DNA of 64,000 nucleotides from positions 1-64,000 of the forward strand of contig JAKPAM010000047.1 in NCBI GenBank assembly GCA_029779435.1. Direction: 5' to 3'. Both the position numbers and the translations under genes were made by a program. The DNA comes from Pseudomonadota bacterium (GTDB taxonomy: Bacteria; Pseudomonadota; Gammaproteobacteria; Burkholderiales; Burkholderiaceae_E). Under the pieces are notes generated by a model. It did not search any database and had not been told where the DNA came from. It was given only the letters and a program-made list of their open reading frames with translations. This document shows, one piece after another, positions 44,886 through 52,456 of the stretch; position 1 is the first letter of the stretch, and each line of letters starts with the position of its first letter.

Positions 44886-46346
44886 ATGCACGCGGCCGAC
44901 ATGGACCAGGACTCCCCCGGACGTTCGCTGGCGCGGCTGGCAGCCGTGCTGCTGCTCGGCTCCGTGCTGGGCGGGTTGGCGGTGATGCTGACCGGCCACC
45001 AGGGGCTCGATCCGATGATCGGGTTCGCGGTGCCGATCCTCGTGGGCGGGCTGTTCCTGCTGCTGACGCGTTTCGACTGGCTGCTGATCGCCGTGATGGT
45101 GACGCGCGCCTCGCTCGAACCGCTGCTGTCGGCGATCAAGGGCGGCTCCGAAGGCATGGGCCCGGGGGCGGCGATCAATGCGGTCGTGCTGATGCTCGGC
45201 GCGCTGTACCTGCTGCGCAAGCCGCGGGTGTTCGCGCGGCCGCACCTGCTGCTGTGGGGGCTGTTCCTGGCGCTGGCCTTCTCGGCCAGCCGCTATGCGC
45301 CCGACGTCGGCAAGGCCATTCGCTTGCTGATGGTCTACCTGACGTACTTCGCGATGTTCGCGATGCCGGTGGCGGTGATCGGCGATCGTGCCGATGCGCG
45401 GTTTTGGGTGCGCGTGCTTCTGGCCGCTTCGATCGTGCCGACGCTGGCGGGGCTGTTCGACATGGCCACCGGCGGCATCGCGCCCATCGATCCGGAACTG
45501 ATGGATCCGAGCGAAGTGCTGGCGGGGATGCCCGAGTACACGGGCTTCCGGATCCAGGGCGCATTCACGCATCCGAACATCTTCGCGTTCTACCTGGTGA
45601 CGCTGATCGCGACGATCCTTTATGCGCTGCGGATCGGCGTGTTCACCGGGCGCCGGCGATGGCTGGGCGTCGCTTACCTGGCCGTGCAGGTCGCGCTGCT
45701 GGTGGCCACGCAGACGCGCGGTGCGTGGGCGGCCGCGGCGGTGGTGATGCTCGCCTACGGGATGTTCGTCGATCGGCGCCTGCTGTTGTGGGGCGCGATC
45801 GGCTGCATTCCGCTGTTCCTGGTGCCGGTCGTGCAGGACCGGATCCTGGATGTGCTGGGCTATGGTCCGCCGCGGCTCGACAATGCGTTGAACTCCTACC
45901 AATGGCGGCTGGCGATGTGGAAGTCGGCGTTGCCTTGGATCGCCGACCGCTGGCTGCTCGGCTGGGGGCTGGACTCGTATACCGAGTATTCGACGATCTT
46001 CTTCCCGCTCGAGTATCTGGTCGGCTTCGACGCGCACAACGTGTACGTGCAGCTCGCGTTCGAGATGGGTGTGCCCGGGGTGATCGCGTTCGTCTCGATC
46101 TTCGTCGGGCTGATCGTGATGGCGTTCACCTGGCGGCGGCGGCATCCGCTCGAGGCGGTGTTGCTGATCGCCCTGTCGATCGCCTACCTGATGGTCTGCT
46201 ACTCGGACAACATGCATCGCTACCTGATCTCGAACTGGTATACGTTCTTCTTCATGGGTCTGCTGGCGGCGCTGGCGACCGGCGGCGACCGGACCGAGGG
46301 CGGAGCCGGCGCCCCACAGCCGAAGCCGAGGGCGGCTACGCGATGA
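44886..46346 (+). CDS. O-antigen ligase / Wzy-type polymerase-like membrane protein
   Basis: The 486-residue protein has about 11-12 predicted membrane helices and a long periplasmic loop near residues 300-380 (SYQWRLAMWKSALPWIADRWLLGWGLDSY). The loop is followed by FDAHNVYVQLAFEMGVPG, matching the HN(S/V)..L....G..G signature of the Wzy/WaaL ligase-polymerase family. The ATG lies two bases after the previous stop. It either polymerises repeat units or ligates the glycan to an acceptor. The sequence does not separate these options, and the second is attractive given the peptide synthetases in the same operon. Confidence 0.87.
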   Translation: MHAADMDQDSPGRSLARLAAVLLLGSVLGGLAVMLTGHQGLDPMIGFAVPILVGGLFLLLTRFDWLLIAVMVTRASLEPLLSAIKGGSEGMGPGAAINAVVLMLGALYLLRKPRVFARPHLLLWGLFLALAFSASRYAPDVGKAIRLLMVYLTYFAMFAMPVAVIGDRADARFWVRVLLAASIVPTLAGLFDMATGGIAPIDPELMDPSEVLAGMPEYTGFRIQGAFTHPNIFAFYLVTLIATILYALRIGVFTGRRRWLGVAYLAVQVALLVATQTRGAWAAAAVVMLAYGMFVDRRLLLWGAIGCIPLFLVPVVQDRILDVLGYGPPRLDNALNSYQWRLAMWKSALPWIADRWLLGWGLDSYTEYSTIFFPLEYLVGFDAHNVYVQLAFEMGVPGVIAFVSIFVGLIVMAFTWRRRHPLEAVLLIALSIAYLMVCYSDNMHRYLISNWYTFFFMGLLAALATGGDRTEGGAGAPQPKPRAATR

Positions 46347-47545
46347 AGATCGGTTATTTCACCAACCAGTATCCGAAGGTCAGCCACAGCTTCATCCGGC
46401 GCGAGATCCTGGCGGTCGAGCGCCAGGGGATGCGGGTCGAACGCTATGCGCTGCGCGGCTGGGACGCCGAGCTGGCCGACGTCGAGGACCTGTCCGAGCG
46501 CACGCGCACGCACTATCTGCTGCGCGACGGCATCCGGCCGCTGCTGGGGGCCGCGCTGGGCGAATGCCTGAACCACCCCGGCGCGTTCGCGCGCGCGGTC
46601 GTGGCGGCCGTGCGGCAGTGGCGCGGCGGCGATCGTTCACTGCCGCACAACCTGATCACGCTCGCCGAGGCCTGCCAACTCAAGGAATGGCTGCGCCGCG
46701 ACGGCATCGAGCACCTGCACGTGCACTTCGCGACCAACGGCGCGCAAGTGGCGCGGCTGATGCGGCTGCTCGGCGGCCCGCCGTACAGCATGACCGTGCA
46801 TGGACCCGAAGAGTGGGATGCGCCGAAGTCGCTGGGCCTGCTCGACAAGGTGCGCCAGTCGACATTCTCGATCGCGATCAGCAGCTTCACGCGGTCGCAG
46901 CTTTGCCGCTGGTCGCACCGCGACGACTGGGACAAGATCGCCGTCGTGCATTGCGGGCTCGACGCGAGTTTCCAAGGGGCGCCGCCACCAGTCCCCGACA
47001 ACCGCCGGCTCGTCTGTGTCGGTCGCCTGTGCGCCGAGAAGGCGCAGGTGTTGCTGGTCGCGGCGGTCGCGCAACTGGCCCGGCGCGGCATCGCGCTCGA
47101 ACTGGTGCTGGCCGGCGACGGCGACATGCGCCCGCAGGTCGAGGCCGCCATCGCCGTGCACGGGCTCGGGCACTGCGTGCGGATCACCGGCTGGCTCAGC
47201 GGCGAGCAGGTGCGCGAAGAACTGCTGGCCGCGCGCGCGATGGTGCTGCCCAGCTTCAACGAAGGGCTGCCCGTGGTCATCATGGAGGCCATGGCGGTGA
47301 CGCGCCCGGTGATCAGCACCTACGTGGCCGGCATTCCCGAACTCGTGCGCGACGGCCGCGACGGCTGGCTGGTGCCGGCCGGCTCGGTCGACGCGCTGGC
47401 GCAGGCGATCGAGCGCTGCCTGGCCACGCCGGTCGACGAGTTGCGGCGCATGGGGGCGCAGGGCCGCGAGCGTGTGCTCGGCCGCCATTCGGTCGACGAG
47501 GGCGCGCGGCGCATCGCGAGCCTGATCCGGGGGGGCCGGGCGTGA
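46343..47545 (+). CDS. glycosyltransferase family 4-like (GT-B)
   Basis: This 400-residue retaining-type GT-B glycosyltransferase starts at an ATG overlapping the previous stop. The N-terminal half begins MKIGYFTNQYPKVSHSFIRREI, and the C-terminal nucleotide-sugar domain has VGRLCAEKAQ, LAGDGDMRPQVE and the EX7E-type segment FNEGLPVVIMEAMA. It acts in the cytoplasm on the lipid-linked intermediate. The N-terminal wording resembles glycosyltransferases of exosortase/EPS loci. Donor sugar and linkage are unknown. Confidence 0.92.
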   Translation: MKIGYFTNQYPKVSHSFIRREILAVERQGMRVERYALRGWDAELADVEDLSERTRTHYLLRDGIRPLLGAALGECLNHPGAFARAVVAAVRQWRGGDRSLPHNLITLAEACQLKEWLRRDGIEHLHVHFATNGAQVARLMRLLGGPPYSMTVHGPEEWDAPKSLGLLDKVRQSTFSIAISSFTRSQLCRWSHRDDWDKIAVVHCGLDASFQGAPPPVPDNRRLVCVGRLCAEKAQVLLVAAVAQLARRGIALELVLAGDGDMRPQVEAAIAVHGLGHCVRITGWLSGEQVREELLAARAMVLPSFNEGLPVVIMEAMAVTRPVISTYVAGIPELVRDGRDGWLVPAGSVDALAQAIERCLATPVDELRRMGAQGRERVLGRHSVDEGARRIASLIRGGRA

Positions 47546-48855
47546 GCGTCGTCGCCACGCTGAGCGCCGTGCTGTCGCTGGCGGCGGCGCTGCTGTGCGT
47601 GCCGGCGGCGATGCTGCTGCTCGAAGTGCTGGCGGCGCTCGCGGCGATGCGGCGCGGTACGGTCGGTGTGGGCGGTGTGGGCGGCGTGGCGGGGGTCGAT
47701 GCCGGCGTCGGCTCCGGCCCCGGCCCCGGCCCTGCCGGCGACGGGCTCGGTGACGATGATGCCGGGGCCCCCCGCGGCGCGGTCGCGGTCCTGATCCCCG
47801 CGCACGACGAGGCTGGTGGCATCGGCGCGACGCTGGCGAGCGTGCGTGCGCAGTTGCGCGACGGGGACCGCCTGCTGGTCGTGGCCGACAACTGCACCGA
47901 CGACACCGCGGCGGTCGCGCGCGCTGCCGGCGCCGAGGTCGTCGAGCGGCGCGATCCGCAGCGGCGTGGCAAAGGATATGCGCTGGATTTCGGCGTCCGC
48001 CACCTGGCGTCGTCGTCGTTCGCCGCCGCCCCCGTCGTGCTGATCGTCGATGCCGACTGCGAGGTCGGGCCCGGCGCCGTCGACGCGCTGGCACGTGCGT
48101 GCCGGCGTACCGGCCGGCCCGCGCAGGCCTGTTACCTGATGCACTATCCGCCGGCCGCTCGCACGCTGGGCGCGCGCATCGCCGAGTTCGCGTTCGTCGT
48201 CAAGAACCGCGTGCGACCGCTCGGGCTCGTCACGCTCGGCTGGCCGTGCCCGCTGCTGGGATCGGGGATGGCGTTTCCCTTCGCGCTGATCGTCGACGCG
48301 CCGTTGGCCAACGGCCACCTGGTCGAAGACATGAAACTGGGCGTGGACCTGAGCGCGCGCGGGCAGGGGCCGCTGTACGTGCCCCAGGCCCTGGTCACCA
48401 GCACGTTCCCGAGCAGCGAGCAGGGCCAGCGCACGCAGCGCGAGCGCTGGGAACACGGCCATCTGCAGACGATCGCCACGCAGATGCCGGCGCTGCTGCT
48501 GGCCGGGCTGCGGCGCGGCGATCGCGGCGCGGTGGCGCTGGCTTTCGACCTGGCGATCCCGCCGCTGGCGCTGCTGGTGATGTCGACGGTGGCCGTCGCG
48601 CTGGCCGCGGCGCTCGCGTGGGCACTGGGCGGCGCCGCGCTGCCGGCGGGGCTGGCCGCGCTGGCGCTCGCGATGCTGGGCGGTGCCGTGCTGCTCGCGT
48701 GGCGGGCCGTGGCGCGCGAACTGCTGCCGTTCTCGATGCTGTGCCGCGTGCCCGGCTACGTGCTGGGCAAGCTGCCGCTGTATCGCGGTTTCATCGGCGC
48801 ACGGCAGACGACGTGGGTGCGCTCCCGGCGCGACCACGAGCGGGACCAGCCGTGA
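47542..48855 (+). CDS. membrane-bound family 2 glycosyltransferase
   Basis: The 437-residue protein starts at a GTG overlapping the previous stop (GTGA). An N-terminal membrane helix is followed by an unusual low-complexity Gly/Val/Pro linker (GVGGVGGVAGVDAG and GPGPGPAGDG). The GT-A domain then has VLIPAHDEAGGIGATLASV, VVADNCTDDT, VDADCEV with the metal-binding aspartates, and a QRERWEHGH segment (Q..RW motif) typical of processive or hyaluronan-synthase-like enzymes. Two to three C-terminal helices complete it. It extends the glycan at the inner face of the membrane. Confidence 0.88.
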   Translation: MSVVATLSAVLSLAAALLCVPAAMLLLEVLAALAAMRRGTVGVGGVGGVAGVDAGVGSGPGPGPAGDGLGDDDAGAPRGAVAVLIPAHDEAGGIGATLASVRAQLRDGDRLLVVADNCTDDTAAVARAAGAEVVERRDPQRRGKGYALDFGVRHLASSSFAAAPVVLIVDADCEVGPGAVDALARACRRTGRPAQACYLMHYPPAARTLGARIAEFAFVVKNRVRPLGLVTLGWPCPLLGSGMAFPFALIVDAPLANGHLVEDMKLGVDLSARGQGPLYVPQALVTSTFPSSEQGQRTQRERWEHGHLQTIATQMPALLLAGLRRGDRGAVALAFDLAIPPLALLVMSTVAVALAAALAWALGGAALPAGLAALALAMLGGAVLLAWRAVARELLPFSMLCRVPGYVLGKLPLYRGFIGARQTTWVRSRRDHERDQP

Positions 48856-48892
48856 TCGCGGCCGGTCGCGCGCGATCGCCGGGGCGTGCCTG

Positions 48893-50398
48893 ATGGCCAT
48901 GGCCGGTTCGACGTCGCCCGGCGCGCAGGACGTGCGCAAGACGATCCTGTCGCTGGGCGCGGTCAACGCGCTGGACATGGTGCTGCAGGCCGCGCTGCCG
49001 ATGCTGCTCGTGCGCCTGCTCGGCGACGAGGACTTCGGTGTCTATCGGACGCTGTGGCTGATCGTGACGACGGCGTTGTGCCTGCTGCCGATGGCGATGC
49101 CGACCAGCCTGTTCTACTTCCTGCCGCGATCGGCGGGCGCCGAGCGCAGCGCCTACCTGCTGCAGGCCGCGCTGACGATGGCCGGCGCCGCGCTGCTCGG
49201 CGGCGCGGCCGTGTTGCTGACGACTGGCGGGCTGGACCTGCACGACGACCATCGCCTGCCGATCGCGGCGTTCGTCGCATTGTGGACGTTCGCATCGCTG
49301 CTCGATTCGCTGTTCAACGCGATGCAGCGCGGTCCGACCCAGGCGCGCGTGAACCTGGTGTTCGCGCTGCTGCGTTTCGGTGCCGTGGCGGGCGTGGCGG
49401 CGGCCACGCATGCGATCGAGCCGGTACTGATCGCGCACCTGGCGTTCGGCGCGGCCAAGGCGCTGACCTGCGCGGCGCTGGTGGTGCGCAACGCGCGCGC
49501 GAACGGCGGCTGGCGGGCCGCCAGCATCGCGCGCTGGCGCGAGCAGTGCCGCTATGCGCTGCCGTTCGGCGGCTCCGCGGCCCTTTACCTGTTGCGCGCG
49601 CGGATCGACCAGTGGCTGGTCGCGTCGATGTTCTCGACCGCACAGTTCGGGCTGTACTCGGTCGCGGCGGTGTTCTCGCCGGTGCAGGGCCTGGTGCGGT
49701 CGACCGTCAGCAACGTCGTGCTGCCCGAGCTCAATCGCCTGCAGGCCCATGACGACGTCGAGCGGATGCTGGCGCTGAACCGCCGCGGCAACCTCGCTGT
49801 GTCGCTGCTGATGTTTCCGGTGCTGGCCTATCTGTTCGCGGCCGCCACGCCGTTGTTGACGCTGCTGTTCACCGCCGACTATCGCGGCGCGGCGCCGGTG
49901 GTGCGCTGGTATTGCGCGGCGCTGATGGTCGAGACGATCGAAGTGACGACGCTGCTGTACGCGTTTCGGCAGGGGCGGTTCCTGATCGCGTGGGACGGCG
50001 TGTTGCTGGTGGTCAGCGTGGCTGTCTGCGCGGCCGGTGCGCGGATGTTCGGCCTGTCGGGCGCCGCGCTGGGCGGACTGGTCGGCGGGGCGATCGCGCA
50101 GGCCGTCAGCCTGGCGCGCTGCGCGAAGCTGGCACGCGTGCCCGTGGCCGCGCTGCAACCGTGGGGGCTGTTCGGGCGCGTGCTGCTGGCCGCGGTGGGT
50201 GCGGGGCTGGTCGCTTATGGCGTGCTGGCCGTCATGGCGAACGTCTCCGGCGTCTCCGGCGCGCCGGGCATGCTCACGCTGGCGGTGGGCGCGTTGGCGT
50301 TTTGCGCCGCCTACTGGCTGGGGTTGCGCCTGTTGCGGATGGCGCCGGTCGTGCGCGACGTGATGGGCATCCGGATGGCCCGCCTGATGGGATTCTGA
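48893..50398 (+). CDS. polysaccharide flippase (Wzx/MOP superfamily)
   Basis: The 501-residue protein has about 12-14 predicted membrane helices. The N-terminus shows a MOP-type start (TILSLGAVNALDMVLQAALPMLLVRLLG, then DEDFGVYRTLWLI) and PTSLFYFLPR. It should flip a lipid-linked glycan, or a glycan carrying another moiety, across the inner membrane. The ATG at 48893 is chosen over the long track ORF, which begins inside the preceding gene; the gap is 37 bp. It is the last gene of the 27-kb plus-strand run. Wzx plus a Wzy-like protein plus the Wzc-type kinase define a Wzy-dependent assembly route. Confidence 0.88.
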   Translation: MAMAGSTSPGAQDVRKTILSLGAVNALDMVLQAALPMLLVRLLGDEDFGVYRTLWLIVTTALCLLPMAMPTSLFYFLPRSAGAERSAYLLQAALTMAGAALLGGAAVLLTTGGLDLHDDHRLPIAAFVALWTFASLLDSLFNAMQRGPTQARVNLVFALLRFGAVAGVAAATHAIEPVLIAHLAFGAAKALTCAALVVRNARANGGWRAASIARWREQCRYALPFGGSAALYLLRARIDQWLVASMFSTAQFGLYSVAAVFSPVQGLVRSTVSNVVLPELNRLQAHDDVERMLALNRRGNLAVSLLMFPVLAYLFAAATPLLTLLFTADYRGAAPVVRWYCAALMVETIEVTTLLYAFRQGRFLIAWDGVLLVVSVAVCAAGARMFGLSGAALGGLVGGAIAQAVSLARCAKLARVPVAALQPWGLFGRVLLAAVGAGLVAYGVLAVMANVSGVSGAPGMLTLAVGALAFCAAYWLGLRLLRMAPVVRDVMGIRMARLMGF

Positions 50399-50489
50399 AC
50401 GCGTGGCCGGGCTATCGAGAACCTGCGGACGAGTCAGCCGCGCCCGCTCGTCGCGCCGGGCCAACGCCGCTCGAGCGCGTCCGGTGCGT

Positions 50490-51335
50490 TCACGGGTTCT
50501 GACGCGACATCGCGCGGCGGGCGTACTGCGACTTGCGCAGCCGGATCAACCGCGCCAGCAGCGGATGCAAGCCGTGCTTGCGCGCGATCCGCTCGTCTTC
50601 GCGAAAGCAGTCGAGCAAGCGGTTGGACGACAGGCCGCCGAGCCGGAAGCGGGCCAGCGGCGCGTCGACATAAGTGCCGCGCTGTCCGCTGCTGATCAGC
50701 CGCGCGACGAAGTCGTGGTCGGCCGCCAGCCGGAACGACAGGTCATAATCGCCGAGCCGTTCGTACACCGATCGCCTGACGAACAGCGCCGGATGCGGCA
50801 GCCCGATGTTCATCCGCCAGTCGCGGCCGAACCGGTCGCGGCGCCCGTCGATCCATTGGGTCTCGGCGCGCTGCACGCGTACCGGCCGCCCGTCTTCGTC
50901 CATGATCGTCAGGTCCGAGCACACGTAGTCGGCGCCGGTGCGCATGAGCGCGTCGGCCACGCGATGCAGCGCGCCGGGCTCGAGCACGTCGTCGGCGTTG
51001 ATGATGCCGATGATCTCGCCAGTGGCGCGCGCGATGCCCTTGTTCATCGCGTCGTACAGGCCGCGATCCTTTTCGCAGACGTAGTCGGTGATCAGATCGC
51101 GGTGCCGCGCGACGATCTGCGGGGTGTCGTCGGTCGACAGCGCATCGACGACGATGTACTGCAGGCCCGCGACGCGTTGCTCGCGCACCGATGCGATCGT
51201 CTGTTCGATCGTGCCGGCGGCGTTGAAGACGGGCGTGATCATCGTGATCGACAACGGCGGCGCGTAAGCGGCGTCTTGCCGGTCATCGGCATCATGGGCG
51301 GAAAGGCGTGCGCGGGTCGTGGGCGAAGCAGACAT
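50490..51335 (-). CDS. family 2 glycosyltransferase
   Basis: The 281-residue GT-A glycosyltransferase is encoded on the opposite strand to the main operon. I use the ATG at 51335; the track adds 60 improbable residues. Motifs include ITPVFNAAGTIEQTI, CEKDRGLYDAMNKG and GIINADD with the metal-binding DD. An AADHDF segment and a C-terminal basic tail follow. This layout resembles WcaA/PGL-type transferases that add single sugars. It converges on the flippase gene, leaving only about 90 bp between stops, and has a weak ribosome binding site. Confidence 0.85.
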   Translation of the reverse strand: MSASPTTRARLSAHDADDRQDAAYAPPLSITMITPVFNAAGTIEQTIASVREQRVAGLQYIVVDALSTDDTPQIVARHRDLITDYVCEKDRGLYDAMNKGIARATGEIIGIINADDVLEPGALHRVADALMRTGADYVCSDLTIMDEDGRPVRVQRAETQWIDGRRDRFGRDWRMNIGLPHPALFVRRSVYERLGDYDLSFRLAADHDFVARLISSGQRGTYVDAPLARFRLGGLSSNRLLDCFREDERIARKHGLHPLLARLIRLRKSQYARRAMSRQNP

Positions 51336-51741
51336 GGGAGTGGGTCCAGCGTGATCGGCACGGTGCCGCAGGTGCACCGCGCGGGTCGCGAGCAGAGCAG
51401 GCAGGCCGCTTATCGTGGTGGAGGCGGAAGTCGATGCGGTAATGAATGCGCAGCCGTATTCGAGATCGTTTTCGGTGTCGTATCGGGCGACGCACTGGGT
51501 CGTGCATCGGGACACGATTCAGCGAGTGTAAAGAAGCCCCGTGTCCCCGAGGTTGCGAAATGCAACATTCCGGTGAACTTCATCGTTGCGATCACGGGCC
51601 GGAGTTCGTGGCCATCACACTACTCGACACGAAAAGGCCGGCGGATTCGCACGGTAGTCTTCCCCCATTCGGGGGACAATGGCGCGGACGAGCGCGTGGA
51701 CGGCGCCATGGCGGGTCGGACACAAAGCAAGAGAATTCGAT
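51336..51741. other. gene-free divergent region between the glycosyltransferase and acetyltransferase genes
   Basis: About 400 bp lie between the two divergent starts. Near 51660-51675 there is a short hairpin CCCCC-ATTC-GGGGG. The ORFs here are short, out of frame and lack ribosome binding sites. Promoters for both flanking genes are expected, but I cannot place them. Confidence 0.4.
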
Positions 51742-52269
51742 ATGCGTGACGAAAACTGGTTGGCGGATCTGGATCGCTATAGTTCGCGTGCGTTGCTGCG
51801 CGAACAGGGCCTGTGGGCGACGGCCGTCTATCGCTTTGGCCGCCGCAACGACTTGCGGCCCGATTCGTTCGTCAAGCGCGCGCGCAACCGCCTGTACTGG
51901 GCGATGTTCCGGATCACCGAAACGCTGCTGGGCATCAGCATTCCGAAGTCGGTCGACGTCGGACCGGGGCTGCGCATCTGGCACTTCGGCGGCATCTTCA
52001 TCCATGAGCGCGTGCGCATCGGCGCGCATTGCACGTTGCGCCAGGGCGTGACGCTGGGCAACCGCCATGCCGAGGACGACGTGCCGGTCATTGGCGACAA
52101 CGTGGATTTCGGTGCGTACAGCCAGGTACTGGGGCGCGTGCGCATCGGCAACAACTGCCGGATCGGCGCGATGTCGCTGGTGCTGACCGACGTGCCCGAC
52201 GGCGCGACGGCGGTCGGCGTTCCCGCGCGCATCGTGATGCCGCAAGTGCAGGAAACGACCGACGCTTAG
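51742..52269 (+). CDS. serine O-acetyltransferase-like hexapeptide acetyltransferase
   Basis: The 175-residue acyltransferase has a left-handed beta-helix: IPKSVDVGPGLRIWHFGGIFIHERVRIGAHCTLRQGVTLGN, then VPVIGDNVDFGAYSQVLG. It resembles CysE and EPS-locus acetyltransferases, and lacks the long N-terminal domain of the full-length CysE of enteric bacteria. Acetyl-CoA would be the donor. Its place among glycan genes suggests O-acetylation of a sugar over cysteine synthesis, though a serine substrate cannot be excluded. The ATG at 51742 has AAGAGAA upstream. Confidence 0.83.
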   Translation: MRDENWLADLDRYSSRALLREQGLWATAVYRFGRRNDLRPDSFVKRARNRLYWAMFRITETLLGISIPKSVDVGPGLRIWHFGGIFIHERVRIGAHCTLRQGVTLGNRHAEDDVPVIGDNVDFGAYSQVLGRVRIGNNCRIGAMSLVLTDVPDGATAVGVPARIVMPQVQETTDA

Positions 52270-52336
52270 GGGACTGGTCCGGACGCGGAGTCGAACCCGC
52301 GCCGGGGAGTTCCCGGCGGGGAGTTCCAAATGATTC

Positions 52337-52368
52337 GGGCCAGGATCGGATGTGTCCGATCCTGGCCC
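52337..52368. terminator. strong hairpin between convergent genes, candidate bidirectional terminator
   Basis: GGGCCAGGATCGGA-TGTG-TCCGATCCTGGCCC is a perfect 14-bp stem with a 4-base loop. It lies between the convergent acetyltransferase and Wzc-type genes. No T-tract follows on either strand, so termination would not be a classical intrinsic one. Confidence 0.6.
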
Positions 52369-52434
52369 TGGGTCCGATGTGCGGTGGCTGCCTGCCCGCC
52401 GTTCCGCCGATCAGGTCTTGCGGCGGGGGTTCGG

Positions 52435-52447
52435 TCTTAGCGTGAAC
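52435..52447. repeat. short dispersed repeat TCTTAGCGTGAAC (second copy)
   Basis: This is an exact copy of the 13-mer at 15216-15228, lying just beyond the stop of the Wzc-type gene. A one-base variant forms the ends of the element at 63511-63780. Confidence 0.5.
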
Positions 52448-52456
52448 AGGACGACA

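Noticed and set aside
23122-50398. Exosortase/PEP-CTERM sorting locus
   Set aside because: The hydrolase pairs resemble exosortase-A-associated families, but no exosortase, PEP-CTERM substrate or associated regulator genes are present in the window.
52271-52305. Sequence resembling a tRNA or tmRNA 3' end on the minus strand (GGGTTCGACTCC...CCA)
   Set aside because: The T-arm pairs imperfectly, and no 5' acceptor strand, D-arm or anticodon arm can be found at the right distance. It is at most a fragment, possibly an att remnant.
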